Source: Bombus terrestris (Eukaryota > Arthropoda > Insecta > Hymenoptera > Apidae). From it: a stretch of DNA of 64,000 nt. Shown in pieces: positions 1 through 13,466 of this stretch; the stretch's first letter is position 1; each line of letters begins with the position of its first letter. The DNA lies in assembly GCF_910591885.1 (NCBI RefSeq), contig NC_063277.1, positions 15,091,164 to 15,155,163 on the forward strand, given 5' to 3'. A program made the translations under genes and the position numbers. Below the pieces are notes generated by a model. That model was not told where the DNA came from. It saw only the letters and a program-made list of their open reading frames with translations, and ran no database searches.

Positions 1-619
1 CTAAAATAGGTTACTCCAAAATTAATCTTTTTAAACGTATTAATTAGTTAAATGGTGAGTGTATTTGTATGTTGTAAAACTGGTCTTATATTTTAGTGAA
101 CTATGTCTTCCTTACAGAAATATCGTTTCTATTGTACATAATAAATAAAAAATATTGTCCAAAGCTTATGAACAATTCTATTCTAAAAAGATTAATCAGC
201 CTAATTCAAACAGTTATCATCTGTTGTACAACGAAACGATATCAATCGAGAGTTAAATAATTCTCATCAATTTAATGAAAAATGTTATAAAAAAAGAAAT
301 TCGATAAATACGCGTATTTTATATCAATGATAAGTAAAAATATTTACATCGTTATCCAATATGCAACATAAAAGCCGCAAAACCGCATGGTGGTATTCAA
401 TCTAGACTCATTCAAGAACAGTTGTACGTGTTCACTCATTGTCGGTATCATTAGCATAAAATCAAACTCTCGTTCATTTTAATTTCCTAATGCTTTGTTG
501 ATTTCCTAACTACTATGTAATTTTTTCTCTCACAGTCGGTGATTTAACCCATCCCGTTAGTCAAATGTAACAATAAGAATTATTGATCGCACAATTGCTC
601 GTTGCATAACGGAGATGCG

Positions 620-651
620 TATTATTATTATTATTATTATTTAGTAAATTA
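620..651. repeat. (ATT)n microsatellite
   Basis: About eight to ten ATT units in a row inside probable intron; a simple repeat without other function that I can see. Confidence 0.85.
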
Positions 652-2726
652 TTCTCTTAAAGATCTATCAACATTTTTAATTTGTCATCTGAAAAAATTA
701 AATTGGATTTTTTCTTCAAAGAAATTAGTACATATACATATATAAAAATATCAAAATTAGTTATAAAAATTTTCCTATAATTTTTTAGAATAATATATCA
801 AAAGATTTCAGGAGTGGCAGTTAAATAGCACCTAATCGATTGGCAGCATTCATTGTCAGTGTAATTAGCACACTACACAGTGTTGCGCAATCATTGGCCT
901 CGACTCTATCTCGATATCTACGTACTTCGACCAGATGACTTGTTTTAAAATTTGCACATGTAATATCTAATCCCTGGTAAATGATACAGTGAATTTGTCT
1001 AAATAAAATATTTCTTACCTTTTATAGCTTTGTAATAAAAAATTAAAACGGTATACCACTAGCGCAAATCTCATAGATCTAGAAAACAAGATAAAGAAAT
1101 AACAAAGGAAGGAACAATTTTTTATTCCTCTATAATTTAAGACTAATTTATTTTAATTCTGTTTATTTCATTCACTATTTGTATTTATTACTCATCATTG
1201 ATCTATTTTATTTTAGAACACAAGGAAAAAGTCAACAGACCCTCTGAATTTTAGAGTTTGTTACGAGAGAATTTCTAATGAAAAGTCCTCTTTCAAAACC
1301 GTTATGAAAAAAATGAACAAGGCTGTTATTATTAATTTCACTGTAATTTACATAAAAATAGAAAGTAGTTATTTTATGCCTATTCATATTTGTTTTTCGA
1401 ATTAGAGATCCAACAAACGAATTCTTCGCGTATCAACGCGATTTTCGATAAGCGAATACATAAATCAGATTTGTTAGAGTAAATGTCCATTCCTTAATCT
1501 CATAACTGTTATCAAAAACATTTCTAAAGACATGGAATATCTTGTGTTATATATACGTAACGTTACTTCGAGTTATATATATGCTTATCTTATGTAACTT
1601 GTGCTTTCAATTTATGTAATCATGATCGTGGATTGATTCCGTGTAATTAGGGATAATTGCTGAGCTGTTATATTTATTGATCACACCTGATGAAAAGTGA
1701 TTTCTTTTTTAAAGAATAGACTCTTGAAGATAGACACACGTACAAACACAATGGCTACTTAAATTTTGAAGCAACATGAATTATCCCTAATTTCCACAAT
1801 GTCAATTCAATTATACTTCCCGAGCGCCGATACTATTTTTGCATCTAACTACGACGATTATTGCTAATCAAATATGCAAACTTCAATTCATATGATAACA
1901 TAAAAAGATTCCATAATAATTTTGTGATAAGATATCGAACACTTGAAAATCTCCAATTATTTTTTTATATTGTAACTGTGCCCATCCGTCAATTATAAAA
2001 TAGTAAATAAAAGATATCTCTTAAGTATCTCTTAGAAATATATCATTTTATATATATCTTTTTTATATATGTATATGTCATATATGAATGAAAATAAAAA
2101 TTCGATCGATGTCCTTTTTTTATATTTTATTATCAAAAATTGCTATTTACAATATAAAGTGTGCAATATATTTATAAAAACTGATAGTCGACGATCAATA
2201 ACCCACTTACAAATCGCGTTTCCACTGCGCATGTCAGACAGTCGATGCACCCGGAGCTATATAATTATTTAGTTTTTCACTTTTCTCTTTTTCGCGCTTT
2301 CTCTTTGTTTTTATATTTGATAACGCATACGACGTGATATCTGAATGGCTTACACGATAAACAACAAGTTTCCTGTGATAAATACGGCTTTATCTCAGTA
2401 TTAAAATTAGAGGACTTTGTCCTTTTTTATTATTTATTCCTCTATTGAGTATTTATCTTAAAAGAAATACAATTAGCAAAAAAATCATTATCTGATTAAA
2501 GTTGAGTTAAAAAAGAATTTTTTAATAAAAAGATTGTAATAAGATAGAAGACAAAGGAATTGTGCTGATTTTTTTGTACAAAGAAAGAAACAAATATTTG
2601 TTGGGAAATAAATGCATGATAATTTCTATAAGTTATTTTTGTAATTAATTAAGTTTCTAAGATCTCGAGAAAATTGCAACAATTGAAAATAGTAATAAAC
2701 TAGATCGTACTAAATACATATTTATA

Positions 2727-2776
2727 TTGGAAAGCACAACGTGAATTTATGTTGGAAAGCACGACGTGAATTTAGG
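2727..2776. repeat. 25-bp tandem duplication
   Basis: Two adjacent 25-base units, each beginning TTGGAAAGCAC and containing CGTGAATTTA, differ at only two or three positions. This is a recent local duplication in otherwise unremarkable AT-rich DNA. Confidence 0.85.
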
Positions 2777-4125
2777 ATAAAAAAATATTTCAATCTATGC
2801 ATAAATATCAAACAATACTTATGTGTGTTTCACTAATGAAAAACAGGTTATTAATAAATGATGGTGTAATTTCTGCAGCAATCAATATTTTCATAAAAAG
2901 AACAAAGAACCTTAACCATGTATCATAAATGTATCAATACATGTTCTCTTTAAAGAACATTAGGATCGCTTTGGCATTGTTTTCTCATGAAACCCTATAA
3001 CCCATTGGTAAGCATTGTGGCCTTGAAAATTTATTACCTCCATTATCTCTCTAATATTTATCTCTAATAACCATACATAATATTGTATTTAAAAAAAAAA
3101 AAACATCACTTTAATACTTGCTTCAAAACAATAAATGAAATTTCAATATCTTAACAGTTTCAGTAAAAAATCTCCTTCATCTAATATACAAGTATTTAAT
3201 CGCATTGCATAACGATGTCTATAATATTATATTATATTATAATTCTTTAACAGAATATTAAATAATATTAAATAAACGCAATTTTATATTTTCTTTATCC
3301 CTGTCATATACGTCCATTTTACATAGTGTAGACGTAAAATAATTTATCAATTACATCATAAAGCTACTGTAACTAATACGCGCCCTACTGATGATAAATT
3401 GCACCTCGTTTTCGACGTCAAACCACTAAGCTACCTGTTTCATATTATAGTATGAGCCAAGATGAAACGAGGCTATAGCGTATAATCTGTTAGGAATTAA
3501 AATGAACATATTTCTTTATCAAAACAAGCAAATTAAGAAAGATAATGGCAAAAAAAGTTCTGAGAGGTTCGTACGAAAAAATTCTAAACCTTTGGACATT
3601 CCAGAAGCACGTCATAATAACACATAATATACATTATATGAGTTTTGTTATACGTATGCAATTATTTTTTCAAAACATTTTCAAGCAATACGTGATATAT
3701 ATCTGCACGACACGATTGTTTATATTAGAACAATAAAAATGAAAGATATGTGCAGTACACTACAGCACCAGGTCAAAGTGATCTGGGTTCGGTATCTAGA
3801 AACAGTTACAGGAACAATCCATTTTATAAAGTATATCAAAATTAAATTTATACTACACATTACAATCGCTCTTTCTCAAATAAAACAGCGTTAATCATAA
3901 GATGTCACTATTTTTTATTGTGCGAAACCCTAGAAATGCAATACATATTTGATCTTAAAATGAGCTGCGGCTATAAGGCCAGCCATACCACTTCATCATC
4001 CATACCACTTCTCGGTGGTTTAATTTATGATCTCGCTATATATCTTGACTCATATTATACTTTGAATATGTTGTTATATCTCCTAGTCGACGTCAAATGA
4101 GAAAAAAATGGAAAAATTAACATAC

Positions 4126-4246
4126 ATGGATGAAGAATATTCCAGAAGCAAGAATTGCCATTGGCGATGCATGATTCTTTGCAAACCACATCGGAATCTT
4201 CTTTCTCTTTCTCAGGAGACATAGGGCATGCCGGTTCCATTCTCAT
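4126..4246 (-). CDS. Rtnl1: Probable alternative first coding exon of reticulon (short isoform)
   Basis: A minus-strand frame opens with ATG at 4246, reads MRMEPACPMSPEKEKEDSD and ends in NILHP just before a GTATGT splice donor at 4125. It gives 40 codons plus one base, so its donor phase (1) is the same as that of the long reticulon exon at 6870. Both exons could therefore splice to the same downstream exon. Reticulon genes commonly use several promoters and first exons that join one membrane (RHD) domain. The acidic, Lys/Glu-rich N-terminus suits a cytosolic reticulon N-terminus. The sequence just upstream on this strand (4250-4720) is richer in G+C than its surroundings, as expected of a promoter or 5' UTR. 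I do not recognise the peptide itself, so the assignment rests on position, phase and context. It could instead be a chance frame. Confidence 0.5.
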
Positions 4247-4249
4247 TAT

Positions 4250-4720
4250 TCCCTAACCTTGTGTCTCAGTCGAACCAAGGACGACTCGCATTCGAACACT
4301 ACCCCAACAACCCGCTCTGATAGTCGCAACGACGCACTTTCTGCTACTAGCTCCTTACTTTCCCCGTTTCTTTTACCCTTTTATTCTTTTTTCACTGACT
4401 CTACTCGCTTGTTCGCATTCGAATGACTCGTTCCGACTTATTCTATATGCCTTTGATACACGAAATGATTTTGAACAAATCTATCAGGGGAAAAATAATA
4501 GTTCGTGTAATATTGATGTTGCGATTCCCTAACGACACACTATGCTTTGAGGCGAGAACAGGACTGACGAGTATTATCGACCCGTGGACAGTTCCAGATA
4601 TCCCCACCACCTCGACGCGCCATTGCTAGGTGTATAGGGAGGCGATAAGGCTTCGGGTATGGTTGGGATGAAGTATAACTAGTTACTTTTGTTGATAAGA
4701 GATGGCGCCTTCAACACCGG
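4250..4720 (-). promoter_or_regulatory. Candidate promoter/5' UTR of the short Rtnl1 isoform
   Basis: This block has clearly higher G+C than the flanking DNA and lies immediately upstream (minus-strand sense) of the candidate short first exon. I see no TATA box that I would defend. The call is inferred from composition and position only. Confidence 0.3.
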
Positions 4721-6869
4721 AGGGGTCTAGTGAGTTTCAGTGGAAAACATTAGATGACGCGGAATTCAAAATATAAATAGGCAATTCATTCGAGTAGAAA
4801 CAGGTGTATCTACTAAAACAAATTATTGCGTAAAAATTTGAAATTTTTAGAAATGAATAAATCAATAATTTGTGTTTGAAAGAAAGTAAAAAATAAAGAA
4901 TTATTATTTGTTTACATTTCACAATTTCTTTCTAAGAACTTATAGTTCCTATTGACTACAGTAATCCTTATATTTTGAATTTGTAAAATATCTCTGGTAA
5001 CTATTAGTTTATGATTAGATATAGTGTTAAAATATTATTTTGTGGCGAGTATTCTGAAACAGTTGACAAGAAAAACATGACATACTACAATAATGTACGG
5101 CGATCGGAAATAATTCATGAGTCAGGCGCCTGAAATTTTTCGTACTGAAATCATGTGTAAAAATATCTTCTTGAAGAACGAAAAAGCCGCTTCAGTTAAG
5201 AGCACGGCGCATAAAGAATGATTTTCAATTAGTACTACAATTTTATCGATATAAATTTGAACAGTTTAATATTGAATATGTCGCCTATTATATGCAAATT
5301 TTTAATTGTAAAATGCATCTTTATACAGACTATTTTCCCATGGGCTTGGCTGTTCCCATTGGTTCAATCAAAAGAGGTCGTAAGGTATCCCTGCTGCGGA
5401 TCAATATGGTGAGAAGATACAGGTTACTTCGATCCAACGTAGAAACCATACACGCAAAATGAGTACATATCTCTTTTTTCATGGTGTAACCTAATATACT
5501 ATACAAATACTAGTATAAATAAAAAGATATAGAAACATACTATTTCATTAAAAATATAAAACGTTTAATTCTCTCTTTTTCTAGTGACTTTTCAGTGCGA
5601 CATTAGAATTGTTTCATTTTTCAAATAAAAATTAAATGTCCAGATAAAAATTATATTATTTGAAGAGCGCTATTGTTCGAAATGTTTAAGTGAAAGCAGT
5701 TGAAAATCGGTCACTCAACGAGTATCATACACTTACTCATTACATAGCTCCTTAATGGTACACACCTACATACGAATATATTTAAGAATCGATAATTTGT
5801 TACTTGGCTGTTGACATTTTATTCGAAACAAATCTATAGCACATATTATTAATAGCGAATCTATTACACTATTATTTATTTAATACGCACTTAAGCATTG
5901 TACGAGAGATTATAATCGAAAAAAAGGAAAAATGTTAATCTAATAAGTTATTCGTAATAAGATGTTAATATAGCAAGAAGAACCATGAATATGCAAACTA
6001 CATAGAAATTCAACCGCGAAATCTTTGGTTACCGTTATACTAAGTACATCATATATCATAAGTAACGGTATAAAGACGCCACTATCTCGGGACACCACGA
6101 TATGATTTGTATCGCATTAAAATGATAAGCGAAATACCAATTATCTAAGTTTGCCGTAAATGGTGTAATCGTACACAATAAAAGGTATTAATAATGGCTA
6201 CTTCACGTAAAAGACTGACACATTCTCTCTTGTACAAAATGACGCAATACATGATTTCTTGTCTGAATTTTTACAGTGCTTTTGTGAGTAATCATTTCTT
6301 AGTATTGAATTGTTATGAAACATTTGTTTATTTTCTCGAGCATTTTATTAAACTGAGAAGACATTTAATAATTAAAAAAAAAAACTAATTATTAAAAATT
6401 CGGATTAAGATATTTCTTGCGGATTAATTTCTTATGAAGCTGATGAAAGAGTAAAGATGTCTTAAAGAGGTGTATGATGTGCTTGGAATAACTAATCACA
6501 TCATTACAGCTCACAAACGCAATGACGCTGTAGCCAAGCGGAAGCATGGTTCACTTCGTGCAAAGATGCTAAATTAATTAACATTTCGTACTAATCGTTC
6601 ATGCTTTCGAGACTTTGGAGGTCGTCATCTCAAGAACATTGACTATAAAATATTCTTCCTAGTAATATAAAATATCTTAATATATGATCGAAATAAAAAA
6701 AAGACTATATATAAGACCTAACAAATTTTTACTTAACCTTATTAGATGACTTATATATGTACTATTTTATTCATATCGATATATATCACATAATATCAGT
6801 CTAATTATATTACTATTTCCTTTATAAACTATCGATTTAATTATTTATTAAAAATGTAAATGTACTCAC
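4721..6869. other. Intron between the two alternative Rtnl1 first exons
   Basis: AT-rich DNA without a supportable gene. From the long exon's donor at 6869 this is intron on the minus strand. A short G+C-richer patch near 5335-5410 contains only very short frames. Confidence 0.45.
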
Positions 6870-7620
6870 CGATTCCCATGCTACTGAAAATCTCCTTTGG
6901 AGCAATTTCCACTTCTTCTATTGGTTCTCGTCTTACTTCCTGCTTGATCGATTTGAAACTCTTTGCCGGTGATGCTTCGATTTCGGACTCAAATTCCGAT
7001 TCCCCGGTTTCTGGTGCACTGATCCGTTCCTTTTTCTCTACATGCTCAACCACATACTCACTTACACTTTCTGCTTTTCTCTCTGGTTTCGAAATTAACT
7101 CCGAAACAGGTGGAGATTTTTCAATAACATTCCATGAATTATCCAATTTTTTCTCAGTAGAGGGAGGAATTTCTGGTTCGCGATCTGGAATTTTGGTTTC
7201 CTTAACTTCTTCCTTTTCTGCGATCTCTTGCCTGTCTTCTGCCTTCTTCTCATCCGCCTGTTTGGTAACCGGCTCGATTTTCATAACGTCCGATTGGTCC
7301 TCTATTTTGCCTGATAACAAGTCGAATTCCGGTTCCTTTGATCTAACCTCAAAATTACTTTCTTCAGCCGGTTTCCCTTTTTCTGACTCCAATAATAACA
7401 TCGTCGCTTTTTTGGAATCTTCTGGTTCATTTAACGATTGATTCAAGGAAAAGTTGATCATATCTTGATCCATATCTAAATTATCCTTCGCACTTCTATC
7501 TACTTTCTCGGTATGAGTTTCAAGGTGGGTTGATTGCCCATCCTGGACGTGTTCGAGGTGCTCAAAATCGTCCATCGAATCGTGCTCTCTCCTGATTGGT
7601 TGCTCCTTCAACTCGGCCAT
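6870..7620 (-). CDS. Rtnl1: Reticulon-like protein, long N-terminal first coding exon (partial gene)
   Basis: Reticulons are ER membrane proteins that shape tubules through a C-terminal hairpin membrane domain; their N-termini are long, acidic and cytosolic. This minus-strand exon starts at ATG 7620 (MAELKEQPIRREHDSMDDF) and encodes 250 residues. They are rich in Glu, Lys, Asp and Ser, with no membrane segment and no cysteine cluster. It ends at SSMGI plus one base, just before a GTGAGT donor at 6869; the frame beyond the donor runs to a stop within ten codons. Acidic runs such as EKEEVKE and the WNVIEKSP segment agree with the disordered N-terminal exon of insect Rtnl1. The diagnostic membrane domain is outside the window, so the family call comes from recognition of this exon and could be wrong. 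A possible acceptor (CAG at 7626-7628) just before the ATG would allow an upstream non-coding exon near 8.0-8.1 kb. Confidence 0.62.
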
Positions 7621-9620
7621 ATTTGCTGCACGCGAGGAGTGTTATCCTGTCATAGAATTCAACTTTTCCTTTAGGACGTTACCGATATTTCTTTGTTAAT
7701 TTTCTTTGTAATATCTCTTCGCGATATTTTTCTTTTTAAACTTAAAAATTCTCAAAATTATTAACAATTAGAACAGTCTTTAAAAACTGTTACCTGCAAC
7801 GATAGTGTTGACGTTTCGTTACGTTTTGATCACCTTTCTTGTTACAATCTCACGTTCCTTGAATTTTTTAAAATCGAAGACTTTAACAGCTCTTATTTCG
7901 TTATAACTATTTTACTTATTATTAAGCAATGCACAATAATTTATTCAAACATTAACAAGTAGACATTGAAAATGAAAAACTGTTTTAACGCTCACTCTTC
8001 CACGGGTGAATTCGATTCTGAAGCATGTTCTCCGGCGGAGTATCTCACGGGGTGTGCGTAGTAAGAGGGTTTCCGCCCCACCTATTCCTGTCTGCATCAG
8101 GAATGTACACACATTGGGTGACAACTTTAATAAACTCAGAGAATGTAAATTTTTGAAAATTTTATACTCGCTTATATATATCACGTATTTCATTCATTTA
8201 TGGTCCTTTAAATGATTCTTGGAATAAAAATATAAAATAATGTACCTTAATAACAAATTGCAAAACTGTAGCGCTCTTTAATGCAAAATACATTACATAT
8301 TGTCTGTTTTTATTAAATGTTAAGAAGATGACTTTTATGTAATAACAATCTTAAAAAGATAATATTGAGACTGGGGTCCGATAAGTACCGTCCGTTCCTG
8401 ACGTAACCAATGAGAATTGATAGTTGTCCCCACCATATAGTTAGAAAGAAGGGACTGGAGGGGACTCACAGTTTAGGACAATGGATAATGAGTCACGTTG
8501 GAAGAGTACATAGACGCGTATAATGATCCTAGATGTCATATCTATAAAATATTAATAAGAAATAACAAAAAATACTATAACATAATGATTGTCGAAAAAG
8601 AACAAAGAAATATATTTTTAAAATCTCTGTCCAATTTCTTTTTCTATAATTTTTTCAACTGTACGCAGATTCGATCTCGAAAATTATTCAGAAGTTTATC
8701 TTTTTAATCATTTGATTTAAATCTACTTTTAATATATAATGTCCCTTTTTTTTATTTTTCATATTCTTTAATAGGGTAGGTCATCTTATTGTTTCAAATA
8801 TTTCTAATATTTACTAATCGAACAGAGTATATAAGCATATATGTTAAATGAAATTTTTTAGAATACACATTCAATATGATCTTAATATTTTTTTATTGCA
8901 ATAATATATGACAATTTAAGAATGAAGAAACTTATACTCTTTTATATGAGAGTTATTCTAACATTTCTATCCTTTATTAATATACGTCTCATTTTTCAAA
9001 TAATAAAATACTAACAATTGTCCTACTCGTGTATAGACATTTCACTTACTACCTATAAGTTGTTGCAGGTTTAATCATATACATATATGCATATGTATAT
9101 ATATATTGCATATGCGTGAAGCACTAGTACGCATGTGCACAGCCGGTATCCTGCGTTAAAATCGCGGTTATATGTAAGTACATATAACGACGAATAATAA
9201 TATTTTTAAACATATATTAAAGAGAAAATCAATTTTGTAAATATTACATAAAAAATGTTTTTCTTATAAAAGTCTAAACAACAAATATACATCATTAAAG
9301 TTTTAAATACGGACATAAAACAAATAAGGAACTTTTTACGATAATATTACAATAACCTTATATTAAATATTTATTTCTGTTTTCGCTGGAATTATACTCC
9401 CAATTCAGTATATGCGTCAGGTGCATCGTCTTTCCATAATTCTTAATTATAAATTAGAAACACATAAATATATATGTATGCTGTTTAGCTTTAGTATATA
9501 GCTTTGCTCTTGACAACCGTGAAAAGAAGGTGAGTTAATTTTAATCAACACACACATTAGTTTAATTATTACTATTCTCAATTGTACTAATCCTAAAAGT
9601 AATTACTCTAATTCGTCCTG
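7621..9620. other. Intergenic region between divergent Rtnl1 and lace/SPTLC2
   Basis: No coding gene seen. The G+C-richer block at about 8000-8105 ends, in minus-strand sense, with a GTGAGC donor-like site near 8000 and could be a 5' UTR exon of Rtnl1. The block around 8370-8500 could be its promoter. The rest is AT-rich, including an ATATGCATATG-type palindromic patch around 9080-9115. Confidence 0.35.
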
Positions 9621-9622
9621 CC

Positions 9623-9633
9623 TGCGCATGCGT
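9623..9633. promoter_or_regulatory. NRF1/Ewg-type site in the lace promoter
   Basis: TGCGCATGCGT matches the palindromic NRF1-family (insect Erect wing) core TGCGCATGCGCA apart from the end. It lies about 255 bases before the start codon of SPTLC2. A related site, TGCACATGCGCG, is at 9721-9732. Such sites are typical of housekeeping promoters. Binding is inferred. Confidence 0.45.
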
Positions 9634-9887
9634 GTATCCGTATATCTCTACGTTATCTCTGTATTTCTGTGTAAATCGCAGATATCGCGGTCACAGAGTC
9701 AGCCGACTCAGTACAATCAGTGCACATGCGCGATTAATATTATGACGCATGGCTTGATCGTCAGTCTTTGCCTGTTCTCCGTACGGTGTTGACGTATTTA
9801 CTCTCTTTTTTCCTCTTTGGCTCTTTCCTCTCACTCTGTACTCTCTCCGGTTCTACGACACTTAGTGAAAGATTCGCCCTTTGCAAA

Positions 9888-12800
9888 ATGGCGACGGAGG
9901 CTATCACCAGGAGAAAGCTAAATGAACAGGAGCAGAAAATAAGCAGAAACGGCTTAACCTTTTACGAAGACACCTTATCCAACGGCCATGCTGGTTTACA
10001 AACCAATGGACGTGTACAGGTTAGATCTTCATCGTGTCACGCGTACTAGTTTTACTTGATAATTCGGAATATGCAACAAACTTTTCGACAATTAAAACTC
10101 GATTGGATATTAGTGCAATATATGAAATAGTTGAGTTTTGCGTCAGGTATTTTAATTTTCAATCATTTGATTCCGTGCAATATAAACGAACTTTACGTTA
10201 AGGTTGATAGTCAATATTTGTTGATTGAATATTGAACATTAATATTAAAGTTAATTAAGAAAAGTACGTAAAAATTAAAACTGAGATTTGCCATAGAAAT
10301 AAGCGAAACATGTTTTGATTGTGATTCGATTAGTTGCAATGTATATCGAGCAATTTTCAATTCAAGAAATTTTGATTTAAAACAGCCTCGTTTTTGTGCG
10401 ATATTAATACGGTATTGTGGTTCGCGTTGCAATTGTTATTGAACTCGCATTTGACTAATTTTCTTTATCTAACTAAAAGACGTTTTACTTTTTTATTCAG
10501 ATACATATCAAAGTAATGTTTTCTTATGCTAGTGTTTATCCTCGACTACTCGCGTGATTCTTTTAGCATCATAACTGTAACGTTAGGCGGGAATTGCATC
10601 AATTACATTCTAGGAAAACGAAACAACTTGACCGTTACTTTGTACCATTGCTTGGGTCAGCTATAATAAATTGCGATAAGAGAAGCTAGTTTTAACGCAA
10701 GATTAGTTTCCCATTGAATAATAACTATTCATATGGTAAATTCTTTCTCACCTTTTTAAGATAATAACTTTAACAATGCTATCTTATATCTTTCTTTTTA
10801 ATCAAAAAGTGATAAATGAAATTTCATGGACTTCTGCAATATAATAATTTAAATTTTTTGTACATTAGACACACTTTATAGAATAATAAGCAAATCGCGG
10901 ATGTTTTATATATTTTTGAAAAACATAAATGTACAAAAATGTACAGAGTACACAGTATATTACCACAGGATACGTAATAATGTTTAAAAGACGACAAATG
11001 TTTTTAGGTACCATTTTTTTAATTGTGCTCATAAAGATATGAATTAGAATAAAAATCCGCAATCTAGAAATAAATATTGTACGTAGATTACGACGATAAT
11101 GATCGACAGGTTTCCTGAATATTTTGCTTCACATTTTCCAAAGTAATTATTTCATTTAAAATATACATATAATTATTATTAACAATATAATTGACTTAAC
11201 CATTGACGTCTTTGGCGTATTCCTAACCTAATTCTTATTAAAAAATCGTAACATAGGAAACGAAATTACCAATACGATTTTCTCGATGAATTGGAAATTT
11301 TCTACATTCCCGCAATGCTGGTAAAAATTCATTTTGTTGCAGTGGTTACTCTCGAACGTTTGTAAATTATGATTACCGTGCAATAGCAATTGACATGGAA
11401 ACATTTGCAATTATCAATTCGTGACCTTTAATTATACAAGAAAAAACCTGAGTCATTGATAAATAAAGAAATAGAAATATTAACTTTTTATCACATGTTT
11501 CATCGGTAAGCAAAATTTCTTCGAAACTAACCTCGAAATTCGAACGTTTAACAAGATAGCCTTTAAAAAATAACAATATTAATTGGTAAGATCAACAATT
11601 TGAAAATGTATGTCTACTTTATCAATTGAATTACTATCTTAGTAATTTTTAATGTTAATTGCTCCAATTCTTATAATTTTCCGAAAGAGATTTATATACA
11701 AGCATTATAAAAAATATATATTATGGAATGAGTAAACATGAAGCTCAATAAAATGTCAAATACAATCTAAAAGACTATATAACTGTTAAGTGTTATCTTA
11801 AATTTTCATTTCAATATGCACATGCGCAAATATTATGTACCTATTATCAGTATCAATCTTTATACCCTTGCAATTGAGGTGCTTTTCGAATTATGGGCGT
11901 TTCTCCAGATAGTTTCTTTTAGTAATTTTTATCTTAATATTTCTAAGTAAACATCTATTTTTTAAAATCTATCTTTTGCACTTTTAATAACATTGATAAG
12001 ATTAATGTGTAATGCGTTGTGAATTTGTGTACAAAATCAATTACGCATTAGTTTTGTCTACATAACTTATAGATGCTTATGTATACAAAGTTAACGCTAT
12101 AAAGTTACAAAACATTATCGTAAATTAAATTTTAACACATAAAAAATAACTTTATAAATATCTTTTCCGTTGTTGATGTAATTTGACATCAAATTAAGCT
12201 GCAAATGTAATCTTTTTTTCATATTTGTTTTCTATTTAATAAATATATTGAAAAACTTTTATATCTGTCTTTGTTAGTTTATATGTACTTAATTGCTCGT
12301 TTAATAAGATATCGTACACATATACATATATAATTACTTTTAATGTAGCAATGTAGTGAAGAAACTTTATATTCGCAAAAAGAGCATACAAAAGCATTTT
12401 TTTGGATTTTTATCATTTTTGCTGCAAGTAAAATACTCATCGTTTTAGTGTCATTTTATCGTACACTATAGATGAAGTTTACGTATTATTGATTTTATAG
12501 GCTTTCATAAATGTCGCAATTCTACATACAAAAGAAAGTTTCACCATTGAATATCATGAAACATCATTGAATATCATGATTTTAACGGATACACCCTTAT
12601 CCCAAATAACTCCTCAATTCTATTATTGAAAAAGAGTCATTAGTCCAAACATTAACGTAATTTTTAAGTCATCATTTCAAATTTCAATTCCAGCGTACAC
12701 GATACTAATCTATATATATATATACGACTGTTCCTTAAACAGAGTAATATAAGAAATTATCAATGTCTTTTTTTTCAACCTACAAGTGTTTTTTATTACG

Positions 12801-13433
12801 AAGAAAGCATGCTACTTATCGATCGCCATTAATTATCTTACTTTTTTTCCGAATAGTTCAACTTGTCATGGAATCTCTCGAAATCATAAAATTTGCAGTT
12901 TGTAGTTCGTATTTTCGAGTTTCTATTTCCAAGAATATAAAAAAAAAATAACGCAATCAGCGATATCTTTCCGAGAGACCGATTTATCTACCGCGACAAC
13001 TTATCTGTAATAACCATGACAGCTTAAGGTTCGTTTATATTCTGTTTTTACTCGTCCATGTTACTTCCGAATGAATTTTACATAACATAAGATCGTTCGA
13101 TGTTGATAAACGATTAAACAGTAACACAATAAGTCAGCGTATAATGCTTAAAAAAGATATAAGAGTCGTTTTCTTTTTTCTAGAACGCAATTCAATTGTT
13201 ACACGTGTCAATTATAAATTAACGGACTGTTAATTGTAAATTGCGGATTTTTATGCATTTATGAGAACCAAGATTTTCTTTTTATAGTATGATTAAATTT
13301 CTCTTTAATCTTGTTTTTAAAAGTACCGTGTATGCTTTCCATGTTTTTAATAATAGTCACAGTCTATATAATTTGTAGTACTTAGTGCTATTAATGCTTT
13401 AAAATACTTCACAACTGTTTCTCTCTTTCCCTT

Positions 13434-13466
<33 letters not shown>

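Larger units (their letters stand above)
1..4125. other. Non-coding AT-rich DNA, probably Rtnl1 intron
   Basis: I see no supportable gene here. The stretch is very AT-rich with stops in every frame. Because two coding exons with splice donors on the minus strand lie just to the right, it most likely belongs to the long intron in front of the reticulon membrane domain, which must lie beyond base 1. It holds an ATT microsatellite (about 620-651) and a 25-bp tandem duplication (2727-2776). I looked for the reticulon-homology domain on the minus strand and did not find it. Confidence 0.5.

Noticed and set aside
3395..3480. Possible tRNA-like or SINE A box on the minus strand (TAGCTTAGTGG) with short inverted repeats
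   Set aside because: No B box or T arm follows at the right distance and the stems are short; too weak to call.
6860..7441. Plus-strand 193-codon open frame
   Set aside because: It is antisense to the reticulon exon and its Ser/Phe-rich composition is the mirror of the Glu/Lys-rich real frame.
9768..9887. Hydrophobic N-terminal extension in frame with the SPTLC2 start
   Set aside because: The extension lacks an ATG; the first in-frame ATG is at 9888 with a good context.
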